A stretch of DNA of 33,562 nt, from NCBI GenBank assembly GCA_947644325.1, contig CANRZD010000009.1:1-33562 (forward strand). Reading direction: 5' to 3'. Position numbers and translations under genes: made by a program. Origin of the DNA: an uncultured Clostridia bacterium. GTDB lineage: Bacteria; Bacillota; Clostridia; Oscillospirales; Acutalibacteraceae. This document shows positions 6,138 to 13,569 of the stretch, in pieces (position 1 is the stretch's first letter; each line of letters starts with the position of its first letter). A model generated the notes under the pieces. It did not search any database. It saw only the letters and a list, made by a program, of their open reading frames with translations, and was not told where the DNA came from.

Positions 6138-7820
6138 ATGAGGCGCTGGGTCCCTGGCATGCTTGCGGCCGTACTGCTCCTGATGATTTCCCTTCCTGTT
6201 GGGGCGGCGGAGAAGCCGCCTTTTTCTGTTTCCCTTACGAAAACCCAAGGGGCCGCGGGGGGCCCCTTGGGGCTTACCCTTTCTTACGACGGCGCGCAGG
6301 GCCCCCTGGGCGCCTTTGTGCTTTGGGTAGAGTACGACCCCCAGGTGCTCACCTGTGAGCCGCCGGTTTTTGACAGAAGCCTTCGGGAGGGCTACCTTTT
6401 CACGGCGGGCCCGGAGGAGGGGCGCTTGGCGGCGGTCTACACCCAGAAAAGCGCGGAGCTGGCCTTCACTGGGTCAGAGCGGATGCTTTTCTGGCGCTTT
6501 CAGGTAAAGGAAGACGCCCCCGCCGGCAGCACCGCGCTGCGGGTGCGGGCGGGGCAGGTACTCTCCCCGGAGGGGGAAAGCCTGTGCCCGGACGGGGAGG
6601 AGACCGTCGCCTATGAAGTGCTTGCGCCCCCCAGCGGGGACGCCTCCCTGCTGGCCCTGGCCCCGGATGAAGGGCGGCTGGACCAGGATTTTTCGCCGGA
6701 ACAGCTGCGGTATACCATGTCGGTGCCCTATACGGTAAAGTCTCTCACCTTTACAGCTCAGCCTGCCCCGGGGGCCACCTGCCGGGTGAACCGCAAGAAC
6801 CTGGAGGCAGGCGGCAGCGAGACGGAGTTTAAGATCACCGTCATTGCCGAAGACGGCGAGACCCGGCAGACCTATCAGGTAGACGTGTACCGGGAGCCCA
6901 AGGAGCCACCCAGCGGGGAGGCGCTGCTGACGGCCCTTACCCCCAAGGAGGGCCAGCTGGAGCAGGAATTCTCCCCGGAGCGCCTGCACTACACCATGCG
7001 GGTACCCTATTCTGTAAAGTCTGTGAGCTTTACGGCTGTGCCTGCGGAGGGGGCTTCCTGTAAAGTGGACCGCAGGGACCTGGAGGAGGCGGGCAGCACT
7101 ACGACCTTTGCCATCACCGTCACCGCCGCCGACGGCAAGACGACGGAAATCTACCGGGTGGACGTGTACCGGGAGGAAAAGGACCCGGCCCTGATGGACG
7201 CTTCTCTGCGGTCTCTGGTGCCGGAGACCGGAGAACTGGAGCCGCCCTTTTCGCCGGAAGAGCTGGAGTATGTTATGACGGTGCCCTTCTCTATAAAGTC
7301 TATGAGCTTTACGGCAGAGCCCGCGGAAGGGGCCGCCTGTAAAGTGAACCGCAAGAACCTGGGGGCCGGCGGCAGCGACACGGAGTTCAAGCTCACCGTG
7401 ACGGCGGCGGACGGGGAGACAAAGCAGGTCTACCGCGTGCTGGTGCACCGGCAGGAGCAGGTAAAGGCGTCGGCCACAGCCGCGCCCTCCGGCACGGCGG
7501 CTGCGGTGAAGACCTCGAAGCCCACGGCCACCCCTGCCCCCACGAAGACCCCGAAGCCCAGCGCATCACCCTCCCCCACAAAGACCCCGAAGCCCAGCCC
7601 CTCCGGCATACCCGTGCCTGTAGAGGCGGAGGAGGACCCGGAGCCGCCGGCGGAAAGCAGCCCGCCCCCGGAAACCATCCTCCTGCCCGAGGGCCTGGAG
7701 CCGGAGCCGGGACCGGGGCCTGGCCTCATCGCGGCCTCTCTTGGGCTGGGCGCGGGCGCGGTGCTGCTTTCAGGGGCCATCGTGCGTCTGCTGGAAAAGC
7801 GCCGGGGCCCGAAGGAATAA
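6138..7820 (+). CDS. Membrane-anchored surface protein with cohesin-like and three cadherin-like beta-sandwich domains
   Basis: A 560-residue exported protein. Order of parts: signal peptide (about 1-24, MRRW then a hydrophobic core ending VGAAE), a cohesin-like domain (about 29-165, with LWVEYDPQVL and FWRFQVKEDAPAG), three tandem cadherin-like beta-sandwich repeats of ~85 residues (about 168-252, 261-346, 354-438; each has a FSPExLxYxMxVP strand and ends Y-V-V-R), a Pro/Thr/Ser/Lys linker with TKTPKPS repeats (about 443-510), an acidic Pro-rich stretch, and a C-terminal transmembrane helix (about 530-550) followed by Arg/Lys residues. AAAGGAG eight bases upstream fixes the start. No LPXTG is seen, so it is held by the helix. 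Binding partner unknown; no dockerin protein is nearby. A typical cellulosome role is not supported. Confidence 0.82.
   Translation: MRRWVPGMLAAVLLLMISLPVGAAEKPPFSVSLTKTQGAAGGPLGLTLSYDGAQGPLGAFVLWVEYDPQVLTCEPPVFDRSLREGYLFTAGPEEGRLAAVYTQKSAELAFTGSERMLFWRFQVKEDAPAGSTALRVRAGQVLSPEGESLCPDGEETVAYEVLAPPSGDASLLALAPDEGRLDQDFSPEQLRYTMSVPYTVKSLTFTAQPAPGATCRVNRKNLEAGGSETEFKITVIAEDGETRQTYQVDVYREPKEPPSGEALLTALTPKEGQLEQEFSPERLHYTMRVPYSVKSVSFTAVPAEGASCKVDRRDLEEAGSTTTFAITVTAADGKTTEIYRVDVYREEKDPALMDASLRSLVPETGELEPPFSPEELEYVMTVPFSIKSMSFTAEPAEGAACKVNRKNLGAGGSDTEFKLTVTAADGETKQVYRVLVHRQEQVKASATAAPSGTAAAVKTSKPTATPAPTKTPKPSASPSPTKTPKPSPSGIPVPVEAEEDPEPPAESSPPPETILLPEGLEPEPGPGPGLIAASLGLGAGAVLLSGAIVRLLEKRRGPKE
6639..7451 (+). 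repeat. Three tandem coding repeats (~85 codons each)
   Basis: Copies lie at about 6639-6893, 6918-7175 and 7197-7451. Copies 1 and 3 share the near-identical stretch GTGAACCGCAAGAACCTGG (6786 and 7344), whereas copy 2 differs there. This suggests internal duplication and possible gene conversion between the outer copies. Confidence 0.75.
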
Positions 7821-7830
7821 AAACAAAACG

Positions 7831-7872
7831 GCGTTTCAGCTGCGGCGGGGGCAGGGCTGAAACGCGGTTTTT
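7831..7872. terminator. Bidirectional terminator between the surface protein and the ireB operon
   Basis: GCGTTTCAGC (7831-7840) pairs perfectly with GCTGAAACGC (7856-7865) around a 15-base loop, followed on the plus strand by GGTTTTT. On the minus strand the stem is followed by CGTTTTGTTTTT, so it can stop both convergent transcripts. Confidence 0.85.
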
Positions 7873-7909
7873 CCGTTTGCATTGGTTTTTTCATGGCGGG
7901 CGGGCCTCA

Positions 7910-8200
7910 TCAGTCGGCCAGGGCCCGGGTGAGCCAGGCGTCGGCAATGTCCAGGGCCAGGTACAGGCCGTCCTTCTCGCTGGTCTTGACGATCTGCTTG
8001 CGGCTGCGGATCTCGGGGTCGGTGTACATGAGGGACACCAGCACCTTGTCGGCCACCTCCAAATCGCCCACCTTCTTCTTGGACTTCACGTCCATCTTGA
8101 TGACGTATTTGTCCCGCATGCTGCCATAGTAGATGGTATCCCCGCTGCGGACCAGGGGCTTGCCCTTGTAGGTGGGGAAGTCTGTTTTCTTAGCGCTCAA
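7910..8200 (-). CDS. Small conserved-looking protein of unknown function downstream of ireB
   Basis: A 96-residue soluble, lysine-rich protein without a motif I recognise. It contains a GDTIYYGSM strand, a VIKMDVKSKKKVGDLEVADKVLVSLM segment suggestive of a beta-rich fold, and a C-terminal helix DIADAWLTRAL. The start is a TTG at 8200, supported by GGTGAT five bases upstream and the lack of a better start. It lies 30 bases after ireB on the same strand and shares the downstream terminator, so it is almost certainly co-transcribed with the IreB regulator. In many Firmicutes ireB is followed by ruvX; here it is not. A link to IreK kinase signalling is only an inference from position. Confidence 0.7.
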   Translation of the reverse strand: MSAKKTDFPTYKGKPLVRSGDTIYYGSMRDKYVIKMDVKSKKKVGDLEVADKVLVSLMYTDPEIRSRKQIVKTSEKDGLYLALDIADAWLTRALAD

Positions 8201-8230
8201 AAGATCACCGCTTTCTCAAAAAGTAAATTC

Positions 8231-8488
8231 TCACTCGCCCAGGTAAGAGCGAACCATGGCCTTCAGCAGTTCGTCCCGGTCGATGCGGCGCACGAGGCTG
8301 CGGGCGTTGTTGTGGGTGGTGATATAGGTGGGGTCCTCTGAGAGCAGGTAGCCCACGATCTGGCTGATGGGGTTGTAGCCCTTCTCCTTCAGCGCGTCGT
8401 ACACAGTGAGCAGAATGCGCTTCATGTCCGCCTCCCGCACAGGGTCCAGGGAGAAGGTGATGGTATTGTTTGCGAACTCATCCGGCAT
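8231..8488 (-). CDS. ireB: IreB family regulatory phosphoprotein (UPF0297)
   Basis: An 85-residue protein matching the IreB/YrzL family: TITFSLD near the N-terminus, where family members are phosphorylated on threonine, then the highly conserved [28 protein letters not shown] and an R-rich C-terminal helix. IreB is a substrate of the IreK/PrkC-type Ser/Thr kinase and affects cell-envelope stress and cephalosporin tolerance in Enterococcus. The start at 8488 (MPDEF) is preferred over 8521 because GGAGGTG stands six bases upstream and the resulting length fits the family. It is the first gene of a two-gene operon with its own promoter at 8532-8560. Confidence 0.92.
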   Translation of the reverse strand: MPDEFANNTITFSLDPVREADMKRILLTVYDALKEKGYNPISQIVGYLLSEDPTYITTHNNARSLVRRIDRDELLKAMVRSYLGE

Positions 8489-8531
8489 GGTAAGCACCTC
8501 CAGGTCAAAAGCTTTGTTCATACTTCTCTAT

Positions 8532-8560
8532 ATTTTACTAGAAACCATCGGGAATTGCAA
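8532..8560 (-). promoter_or_regulatory. Promoter for the ireB operon
   Basis: On the minus strand, TTGCAA (8560-8555) and TAAAAT (8537-8532) are separated by 17 bases, about 44 bases before the ireB start. Confidence 0.65.
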
Positions 8561-8591
8561 GCATTTTCTTTGGGCGCGGGGAAAATTCGCA

Positions 8592-8620
8592 TTGAAAGCC
8601 GGGGGGAACTATGGTATACT
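8592..8620 (+). promoter_or_regulatory. Promoter for the HD-hydrolase gene cluster
   Basis: TTGAAA (8592-8597) and TATACT (8615-8620) are spaced by 17 bases, and the -10 is preceded by TGG, an extended -10. The first gene starts at 8668. The six genes to 13016 follow closely without another terminator, so this may drive them all. Confidence 0.75.
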
Positions 8621-8667
8621 GAGAATGCGGCTGCTGTGCACGAATCTAAAAAAGGGAGAGTGCATGG

Positions 8668-9300
8668 ATGGAAGAGATCAACAGGGAACTGCGGGCGTAC
8701 ATAGAGGGGGCTGTCCTGCCCCTGTACGCGGGCTTTGACGAGGCCCATGGGCCTGAGCACGTGGGGCGGGTGATAGAAAACAGCCTGGGGCTCATTGGTG
8801 CTGCAAGAGAGCTTTACGGGCCTGTAGATGTAAACATGGTCTACACGGTGGCGGCCTATCACGATACGGGCCTGCAGTTCGGCCGGGAGGACCACGGGGC
8901 CACGTCGGGCCGGTTCCTCATGGAAGATGAGGCGCTGAAGCGGTGGTTCACCCCAGAGCAGCGGGAAATGATGAAGGAGGCGGTGGAAGACCACCGGGCC
9001 TCCAGCGGGCACGAGCCCCGCTCGGTGTACGGGCGCATTGTCAGCGAGGCGGACCGGGACATCGACCCCTACCGCATTGCCAAGCGTTGTATGCAGTATG
9101 GCTACGCTCGATACCCGGAGATGACAGACGAACAGCGGGTAACCAGGGCGGTCCTCCACATGAAAAACAAGTATGCGGAGGGCGGCTATATGCAGCCCGC
9201 CATGCCCTGTAAAAAGAACCAGGAGGGCCTTATGGCCCTGCGGCGGATGCTGGAGACGGGCGAAATGTACGAAGTGTGCAGAAAGTATTTGAAGGGGTAG
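8668..9300 (+). CDS. HD-domain phosphohydrolase
   Basis: A 210-residue protein of the HD superfamily, metal-dependent phosphohydrolases acting on nucleotides or related phosphates. The metal ligands are visible: H31 (GPEHVGRV), H65-D66 (AAYHDTG), H109 (VEDHRAS) and an acidic cluster D129/D131 (SEADRDID). It resembles the stand-alone YedJ-like group; the substrate is unknown. The start at 8668 is favoured by GGGAGAG seven bases upstream; an ATG at 8664 opens a different short frame. It opens a plus-strand run continuing with a HAD phosphatase. Confidence 0.85.
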   Translation: MEEINRELRAYIEGAVLPLYAGFDEAHGPEHVGRVIENSLGLIGAARELYGPVDVNMVYTVAAYHDTGLQFGREDHGATSGRFLMEDEALKRWFTPEQREMMKEAVEDHRASSGHEPRSVYGRIVSEADRDIDPYRIAKRCMQYGYARYPEMTDEQRVTRAVLHMKNKYAEGGYMQPAMPCKKNQEGLMALRRMLETGEMYEVCRKYLKG

Positions 9301-9336
9301 CGGCCAGGCCGTTCTTTTATCAAAGGAGGGAAGGGC

Positions 9337-10200
9337 ATGACGCTGTATGTAAGCGACCTGGACGGGACGCTTCTGAATCGGGATGAAAAGCTTTCGGAGT
9401 TCACGGTGTGGGCGCTGAACAGCCTCATAGAGCGGGGCATGAAGTTCACCTACGCCACGGCCCGCTCCAACCACTCGGCCCGGCGGGTGACGGCGGGCCT
9501 GACGAAAAACCTGCCGGTCATCGTCTATAACGGGGCCTTTATTCTGGACGGGCCGGAAGGGGAGCCCCTTCTGCGGGTGGGCTTTGACAAGGAGCAGGCC
9601 CGCTGGGTGCGGGGACAGGCCCTTTCCCTGGGGCTGTGGCCGGTGGTGTACGCCTTTGTGGACGGGGCGGAGCGGCTCTCCTGGGTGGTTGGGAAAGAGA
9701 CGGAAGGACAGGCCCATTACCTAAAAAACCGGAAATGGGACCCCCGCCTGCGGCCCGTGGAGGGCCCCGAGGCCCTTTATACAGGGGAGGCCTTTTACTA
9801 CACCTTCATAGGGGAAAAGGCGGCGCTTTCGCCCCTATACGACCGGGCCCGGGAGTGCGGGTGGCTCACGGTCACTTTCCAGCAGGAGCTTTACCGGCAG
9901 GAATACTGGCTGGAGCTGATGCCCAAGGCCGCCACCAAGGCAAATGCCGCCCGAGAGCTCAAGAGGCTTTTGGGCTGCGAGAGGATTGTGGCTTTCGGGG
10001 ACGCCGTAAACGACCTGCCCCTTTTTGCCGCCGCCGACGTAAGCTGCGCCGTGGCAAACGCCGTGCCGGAGCTGAAAGCGGCCGCCACGGAAATCATCGG
10101 CAGCAACCAGGAGGACGGCGTGGCCAGATGGCTTCTGCGGCACGGGGAGCTTACGGACCCGGGATTTCTCAAAATACTGAAAGAAAAGAGGCTGCGGTAA
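9337..10200 (+). CDS. HAD superfamily (Cof-type, IIB) sugar-phosphate phosphatase
   Basis: A 287-residue phosphatase with the HAD motif DLDGTLL at the N-terminus (nucleophile D7, acid/base D9), motif II in TYATARS, a catalytic lysine in the MPKAATKANA segment and the C-terminal metal motif FGDAVNDLPLF. The large cap between motifs II and III marks the Cof/IIB subclass, which dephosphorylates sugar phosphates, FMN or pyridoxal phosphate. The exact substrate is not readable. AAAGGAGGG precedes the ATG. It stands 36 bases after the HD hydrolase and 3 bases before the next gene. Confidence 0.9.
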   Translation: MTLYVSDLDGTLLNRDEKLSEFTVWALNSLIERGMKFTYATARSNHSARRVTAGLTKNLPVIVYNGAFILDGPEGEPLLRVGFDKEQARWVRGQALSLGLWPVVYAFVDGAERLSWVVGKETEGQAHYLKNRKWDPRLRPVEGPEALYTGEAFYYTFIGEKAALSPLYDRARECGWLTVTFQQELYRQEYWLELMPKAATKANAARELKRLLGCERIVAFGDAVNDLPLFAAADVSCAVANAVPELKAAATEIIGSNQEDGVARWLLRHGELTDPGFLKILKEKRLR

Positions 10201-10203
10201 GGT

Positions 10204-10905
10204 ATGAAAGCTTTGATATGGTTTCTGCGGATTTTGCTGGCCCTTATAATGGCCGTGTTCATTTTCATGAGCGGGATGCTGCTTTTCAGCGCCCAGGTAA
10301 AGCAGGAGGACCCGCCGGTGCTGCTGGGCTTTGCCCCCTTCACCGTGGCCACCGGGGAAATGACCCCCTCCCTGTACCCCGGGGACCTTGCCATCCTGCG
10401 CATGGGAAGCGAAAGCGAGCCCGGGGACATCGTGGCCTTCTATAAGGAAGGGGCCCTGACCCTGCGCCGGGTGGTGGGCACCAGCGAGGAAAAGTACATC
10501 ACCCAGCAGGAGGCCTTCGGCCAGCCGGACGTGGACCTTCTGGACCCGGCTTTGGTGGAGGCGGTGTGCGTCACCTACCTGCCCGGCTGCGGCACGGTGG
10601 CGGAGTTTCTGTACTCCCCCGTGGGCCTGGCGGTCCTAATTGCGGCGGCCCTGGTGATTCTGGTGGTGCCCGCCTTCCTCTCCGGCGGCACGGCCAAGCT
10701 GGAGGGGCCCCTGGTAGACTACGGCGACAGCTTCGAGGAGGAGGACGAGGACTTCGAGGAGCCCGCCCCCCGGCCGGTGCGCCGGAGCGCAGCCCCGCCC
10801 GCGCCTGCGCGGCCCTCTCAGCCGGAGCCGCCCCGACGGGTACAGAAAGCGGACCCGCCCCCTGCCCCCCGCCGGGGCGGCAGCCACTATAAGCCCCGCC
10901 ACTAG
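10204..10905 (+). CDS. Degenerate signal-peptidase-I-like membrane protein
   Basis: A 233-residue protein with the layout of a SipW/archaeal-type signal peptidase: an N-terminal helix (about 5-27), a Box-B-like TGEMTPSLYPGD (50-61), a GDIVAF strand (74-79), and a second helix (about 137-158). The site where the family has its catalytic serine (SGSMEP) is glutamate here (E52), and the THR motif histidine is arginine (R88 in LRRVV). Both catalytic residues therefore appear lost, so peptidase activity is unlikely. The C-terminal ~75 residues are an acidic patch (EEEDEDFEE) followed by a Pro/Arg-rich tail. It may be a scaffold or binding protein. It starts 3 bases after the HAD gene. Confidence 0.72.
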   Translation: MKALIWFLRILLALIMAVFIFMSGMLLFSAQVKQEDPPVLLGFAPFTVATGEMTPSLYPGDLAILRMGSESEPGDIVAFYKEGALTLRRVVGTSEEKYITQQEAFGQPDVDLLDPALVEAVCVTYLPGCGTVAEFLYSPVGLAVLIAAALVILVVPAFLSGGTAKLEGPLVDYGDSFEEEDEDFEEPAPRPVRRSAAPPAPARPSQPEPPRRVQKADPPPAPRRGGSHYKPRH

Positions 10906-10922
10906 CAGAAAAGGAGGCCCAT

Positions 10923-11672
10923 ATGGAGCAACGGGAGCTGCCCAAAAAGTACAAAAAAGAGTTCGCCCATTCCTACGCCCTGGGGCCTTTCCCCACCTTT
11001 GAGCTTTTGAACCACCGGCCCCAGGCGGCCCGGGCGGTCTACTACCGGGAGGATTTTAGAGAGAAGGAGAAGCTCATAGGGTTGTGCAAGGAAAAGGGCG
11101 TGCCCTGCCTTCTCTGGCCCCGGGCCCTGGAGCGCATCGCCCAGAAGGAGGTGTGCTACGCCGCCGGGGAGTTTACAAAATACACTGGCGTCCTTCGCCC
11201 CGGGGCCCCCCACGTGGCCCTGGTAGAGCCAGCGGACATGGGGAACCTGGGGACCATCATGCGCACCCTTCTGGGCTTTGGCATAGGGGATCTGGCCGTC
11301 ATCGGCGGGGGCGCGGACCTGTGGAGCCCCAAGGCCGTGCGGGCCAGCATGGGGGCGGTGTTCCGGCTGCGGGTGGAGAGGTTTGAAGATTTCCCCGCCT
11401 ACCTGCGGGCCCACGGGGAGGGGCGGGCCGTCTACCCCTTCATGCTGGACGGCGGGCAGGTGCTGACCCCGGAAAGCTGCCCCCGGGTGAGCCTCTACAC
11501 CCTGGTCTTCGGCAACGAGGCCGCGGGCCTGCCCCCGGTCTTCAAGACTTACGGCCAGAGCCTTTTCATCCCCCAGAGCGACGCCGTGGATTCCCTGAAT
11601 CTGGCGGTGTCTGTGGCGGTGGGGGCGTTTTTATTCACGCAGAAAAATCCCATGGGAACGGGGAGGACGTAA
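10923..11672 (+). CDS. SpoU/TrmH family RNA 2'-O-methyltransferase
   Basis: A 249-residue SPOUT-fold enzyme that methylates ribose 2'-OH in tRNA or rRNA using SAM. The three family motifs are present in order: NLGTIMRTLLGFG (motif 1, with the N and R that contact RNA/SAM), VFGNEAAGLP (motif 2) and IPQSDAVDSLNLAVS (motif 3). The N-terminal ~100 residues form a substrate-binding extension. The target nucleotide is not predictable. AAAGGAGG precedes the start; it is spaced 17 bases from the previous gene and 3 bases from the MATE gene. Confidence 0.88.
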   Translation: MEQRELPKKYKKEFAHSYALGPFPTFELLNHRPQAARAVYYREDFREKEKLIGLCKEKGVPCLLWPRALERIAQKEVCYAAGEFTKYTGVLRPGAPHVALVEPADMGNLGTIMRTLLGFGIGDLAVIGGGADLWSPKAVRASMGAVFRLRVERFEDFPAYLRAHGEGRAVYPFMLDGGQVLTPESCPRVSLYTLVFGNEAAGLPPVFKTYGQSLFIPQSDAVDSLNLAVSVAVGAFLFTQKNPMGTGRT

Positions 11673-11675
11673 TAG

Positions 11676-13016
11676 ATGTTTCAAAAAGACCTGACAAAGG
11701 GCCCGGTCTTCGGGACCCTGTGTTCCTTTGCCCTGCCCATGATCTTAGGGAACCTTCTGCAGCAGGGCTATAATCTGGTGGACACCTGGGTGGTGGGCCG
11801 CTTTGTGGGGCCGGGGGCCTTGGCGGCGGTGGGCTCTGCCTTCGCGCTGATGACCTTTCTCACCTCCATGCTCCTGGGGCTGTGCATGGGCAGCGGGGTG
11901 GTGTTCTCCCTGTGCTTCGGCCGGGGGGACCCGGAGAAGCTGGAGAGAAGCGTCTGCGGGGCCTTCACCCTTACGGCGGCCCTTTCGGCCCTTCTCACCG
12001 CCGGTTCCCTGCTGGGGGTGGACGGCATCCTTGTCTGGATGAACATCCCCCATGAGATCCTCAGTATGACCCGGACCTACATGGTGCTGGTGTTCTGGGG
12101 CATACCGGCCATTGGGGTGTATAACTTTTTCGGCGCGTACCTGAAGGCCCTGGGGGACTCGGTGGTGCCCCTGCTGTTTCTGGCCTTCTCCACGGCCCTG
12201 AATATCGGGCTCGATATCCTCTTTGTGGCGGTGTGGAAGCAGGGGGCGGCCGGGGCGGCCGCGGCCACGGTCATTGCCCAGTACCTTTCCGGGGCGGGCA
12301 TTGCCCTTTACACCCTGTGGAAAAATAAGCCCCTGCGCCGGGCTTTCCGGTCCTTCCGGGTAGAGCGGGCGGGCCTGGGGGAGATCGTGCGGTACTCCTT
12401 TCTCACCTGCCTGCAGCAGTCGGTGATGAACCTGGGCATTCTCATGGTGCAGGGGCTGGTGAACAGCTTCGGCACCACGGTCATGGCCGCCTTTGCCGCC
12501 GGGGTGAAGATCGACTCCTTCGCCTACATGCCCGCCCAGGAGTACGGCAACGCCTTCTCCACCTTCCTGGCCCAGAACCGGGGCGCCGGGAAGGCCCAGC
12601 GCATCCGGCAGGGGGTGCGGTGGGCCTTTGTGACCTCCGCCTCTTACTGCCTGCTGGTGTCTTTGGCCCTGTGGTTTTTGGCAAAGCCCCTGCTGCTGAT
12701 CTTCATCGACCCCGCTGAGACCGCCATCCTCCAGGCGGGGGTGGGGTATCTCCACGTCATCGGGCCCTTCTACTGGGGCATCGGCTGCCTGTTCTTGTTC
12801 TATGGCCTGTACAGGGCCCTGGGCCGCCCCGCCGTCTCTGTGGTGCTCACGGTCATTTCCCTGGGCACCCGGGTGGCCCTTTCCTATGTGCTGTCGGCTG
12901 TGCCCGCCATAGGGGTCCTGGGCATCTGGTGGTCCATCCCCATCGGCTGGGCCCTGGCGGACCTTACGGGCCTTTTGCTCTACCTAAAGACCCGCCCCCG
13001 GCTCTTAGCTGCATAA
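11676..13016 (+). CDS. MATE family efflux transporter
   Basis: A 446-residue protein with about 12 hydrophobic segments, typical of the multidrug and toxic compound extrusion family, which exports cationic or drug-like compounds by sodium or proton antiport. Family features include LPMILGNLLQQGYNLVDTWVVGRFVG at the N-terminus and the repeated half with PAQEYGNAFSTFLAQNRGAG. It is the last gene of the plus-strand run begun at 8668 and ends at a bidirectional terminator. The substrate is unknown. Confidence 0.92.
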   Translation: MFQKDLTKGPVFGTLCSFALPMILGNLLQQGYNLVDTWVVGRFVGPGALAAVGSAFALMTFLTSMLLGLCMGSGVVFSLCFGRGDPEKLERSVCGAFTLTAALSALLTAGSLLGVDGILVWMNIPHEILSMTRTYMVLVFWGIPAIGVYNFFGAYLKALGDSVVPLLFLAFSTALNIGLDILFVAVWKQGAAGAAAATVIAQYLSGAGIALYTLWKNKPLRRAFRSFRVERAGLGEIVRYSFLTCLQQSVMNLGILMVQGLVNSFGTTVMAAFAAGVKIDSFAYMPAQEYGNAFSTFLAQNRGAGKAQRIRQGVRWAFVTSASYCLLVSLALWFLAKPLLLIFIDPAETAILQAGVGYLHVIGPFYWGIGCLFLFYGLYRALGRPAVSVVLTVISLGTRVALSYVLSAVPAIGVLGIWWSIPIGWALADLTGLLLYLKTRPRLLAA

Positions 13017-13026
13017 AAATAAAAAA

Positions 13027-13065
13027 GCAGGGCCCTGAGAGCTTTTCCCAGGCCCTGCCTTTTTT
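13027..13065. terminator. Bidirectional terminator between MATE and ilvN
   Basis: GCAGGGCC (13027-13034) pairs with GGCCCTGC (13051-13058) around a 16-base loop. A run of six A precedes the stem and CTTTTTT follows it, so it serves both converging transcripts. Confidence 0.85.
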
Positions 13066-13071
13066 ATATGC

Positions 13072-13542
13072 TCAGCCCCTGTCCAGGGCGATGACCCCGG
13101 TGCGCACGATCTCCCGGATGCCGTAGGGGCGCAGAAGGTCGCAGAGGGTGTCGCAGCGCTCGTGCTCGCCGGTAAAGCGCAGGGTCACAAGGCCCTTCCC
13201 CACGTCCACCACCTCCGCTTTCATCAGGGCGGCGATCTGGTTTAACTCAGCCAAATCCTTTGTCTCGCAGCTGACCTTCACCATAATCAGCTCCGCCTGC
13301 ACGGCGTCCGCCGCCAGAGAGCGCACCTTTATCACCGGGATGACCTTATTGAGCTGCTTTTCCACCTGCTCCAGGATGTAGTCGTCCCCCTCCCCCACAA
13401 TGATGATGCAGGACATGGTGGGGTCCTCGGTGGCGCCCACGGCCAGGCTGTCGATGTTGTAGCCCCGCCGGGCAAAGAGCCCCGCCACCTTTGAGAGCAC
13501 GCCCGGCTGGTTTTCTACCAGCACGGAAAGGGTGTATTTCAT
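13072..13542 (-). CDS. ilvN: Acetolactate synthase small (regulatory) subunit
   Basis: A 156-residue protein with an N-terminal ACT domain (TLSVLVENQPGVLSKVAGLFARRGYNIDSL) and the conserved C-terminal half (VKVSCETKDLAELNQIA ... YGIREIVRTGVIAL). It binds the catalytic IlvB subunit and confers valine feedback on branched-chain amino acid synthesis. No ilvB lies near, which is uncommon; the catalytic subunit must be elsewhere. GGGAGG precedes the ATG. It follows an acetyltransferase gene by 27 bases on the same strand and probably shares its promoter. Confidence 0.93.
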   Translation of the reverse strand: MKYTLSVLVENQPGVLSKVAGLFARRGYNIDSLAVGATEDPTMSCIIIVGEGDDYILEQVEKQLNKVIPVIKVRSLAADAVQAELIMVKVSCETKDLAELNQIAALMKAEVVDVGKGLVTLRFTGEHERCDTLCDLLRPYGIREIVRTGVIALDRG

Positions 13543-13569
13543 CGGTTTTTCCTCCCCAAAAGCTGCCTT

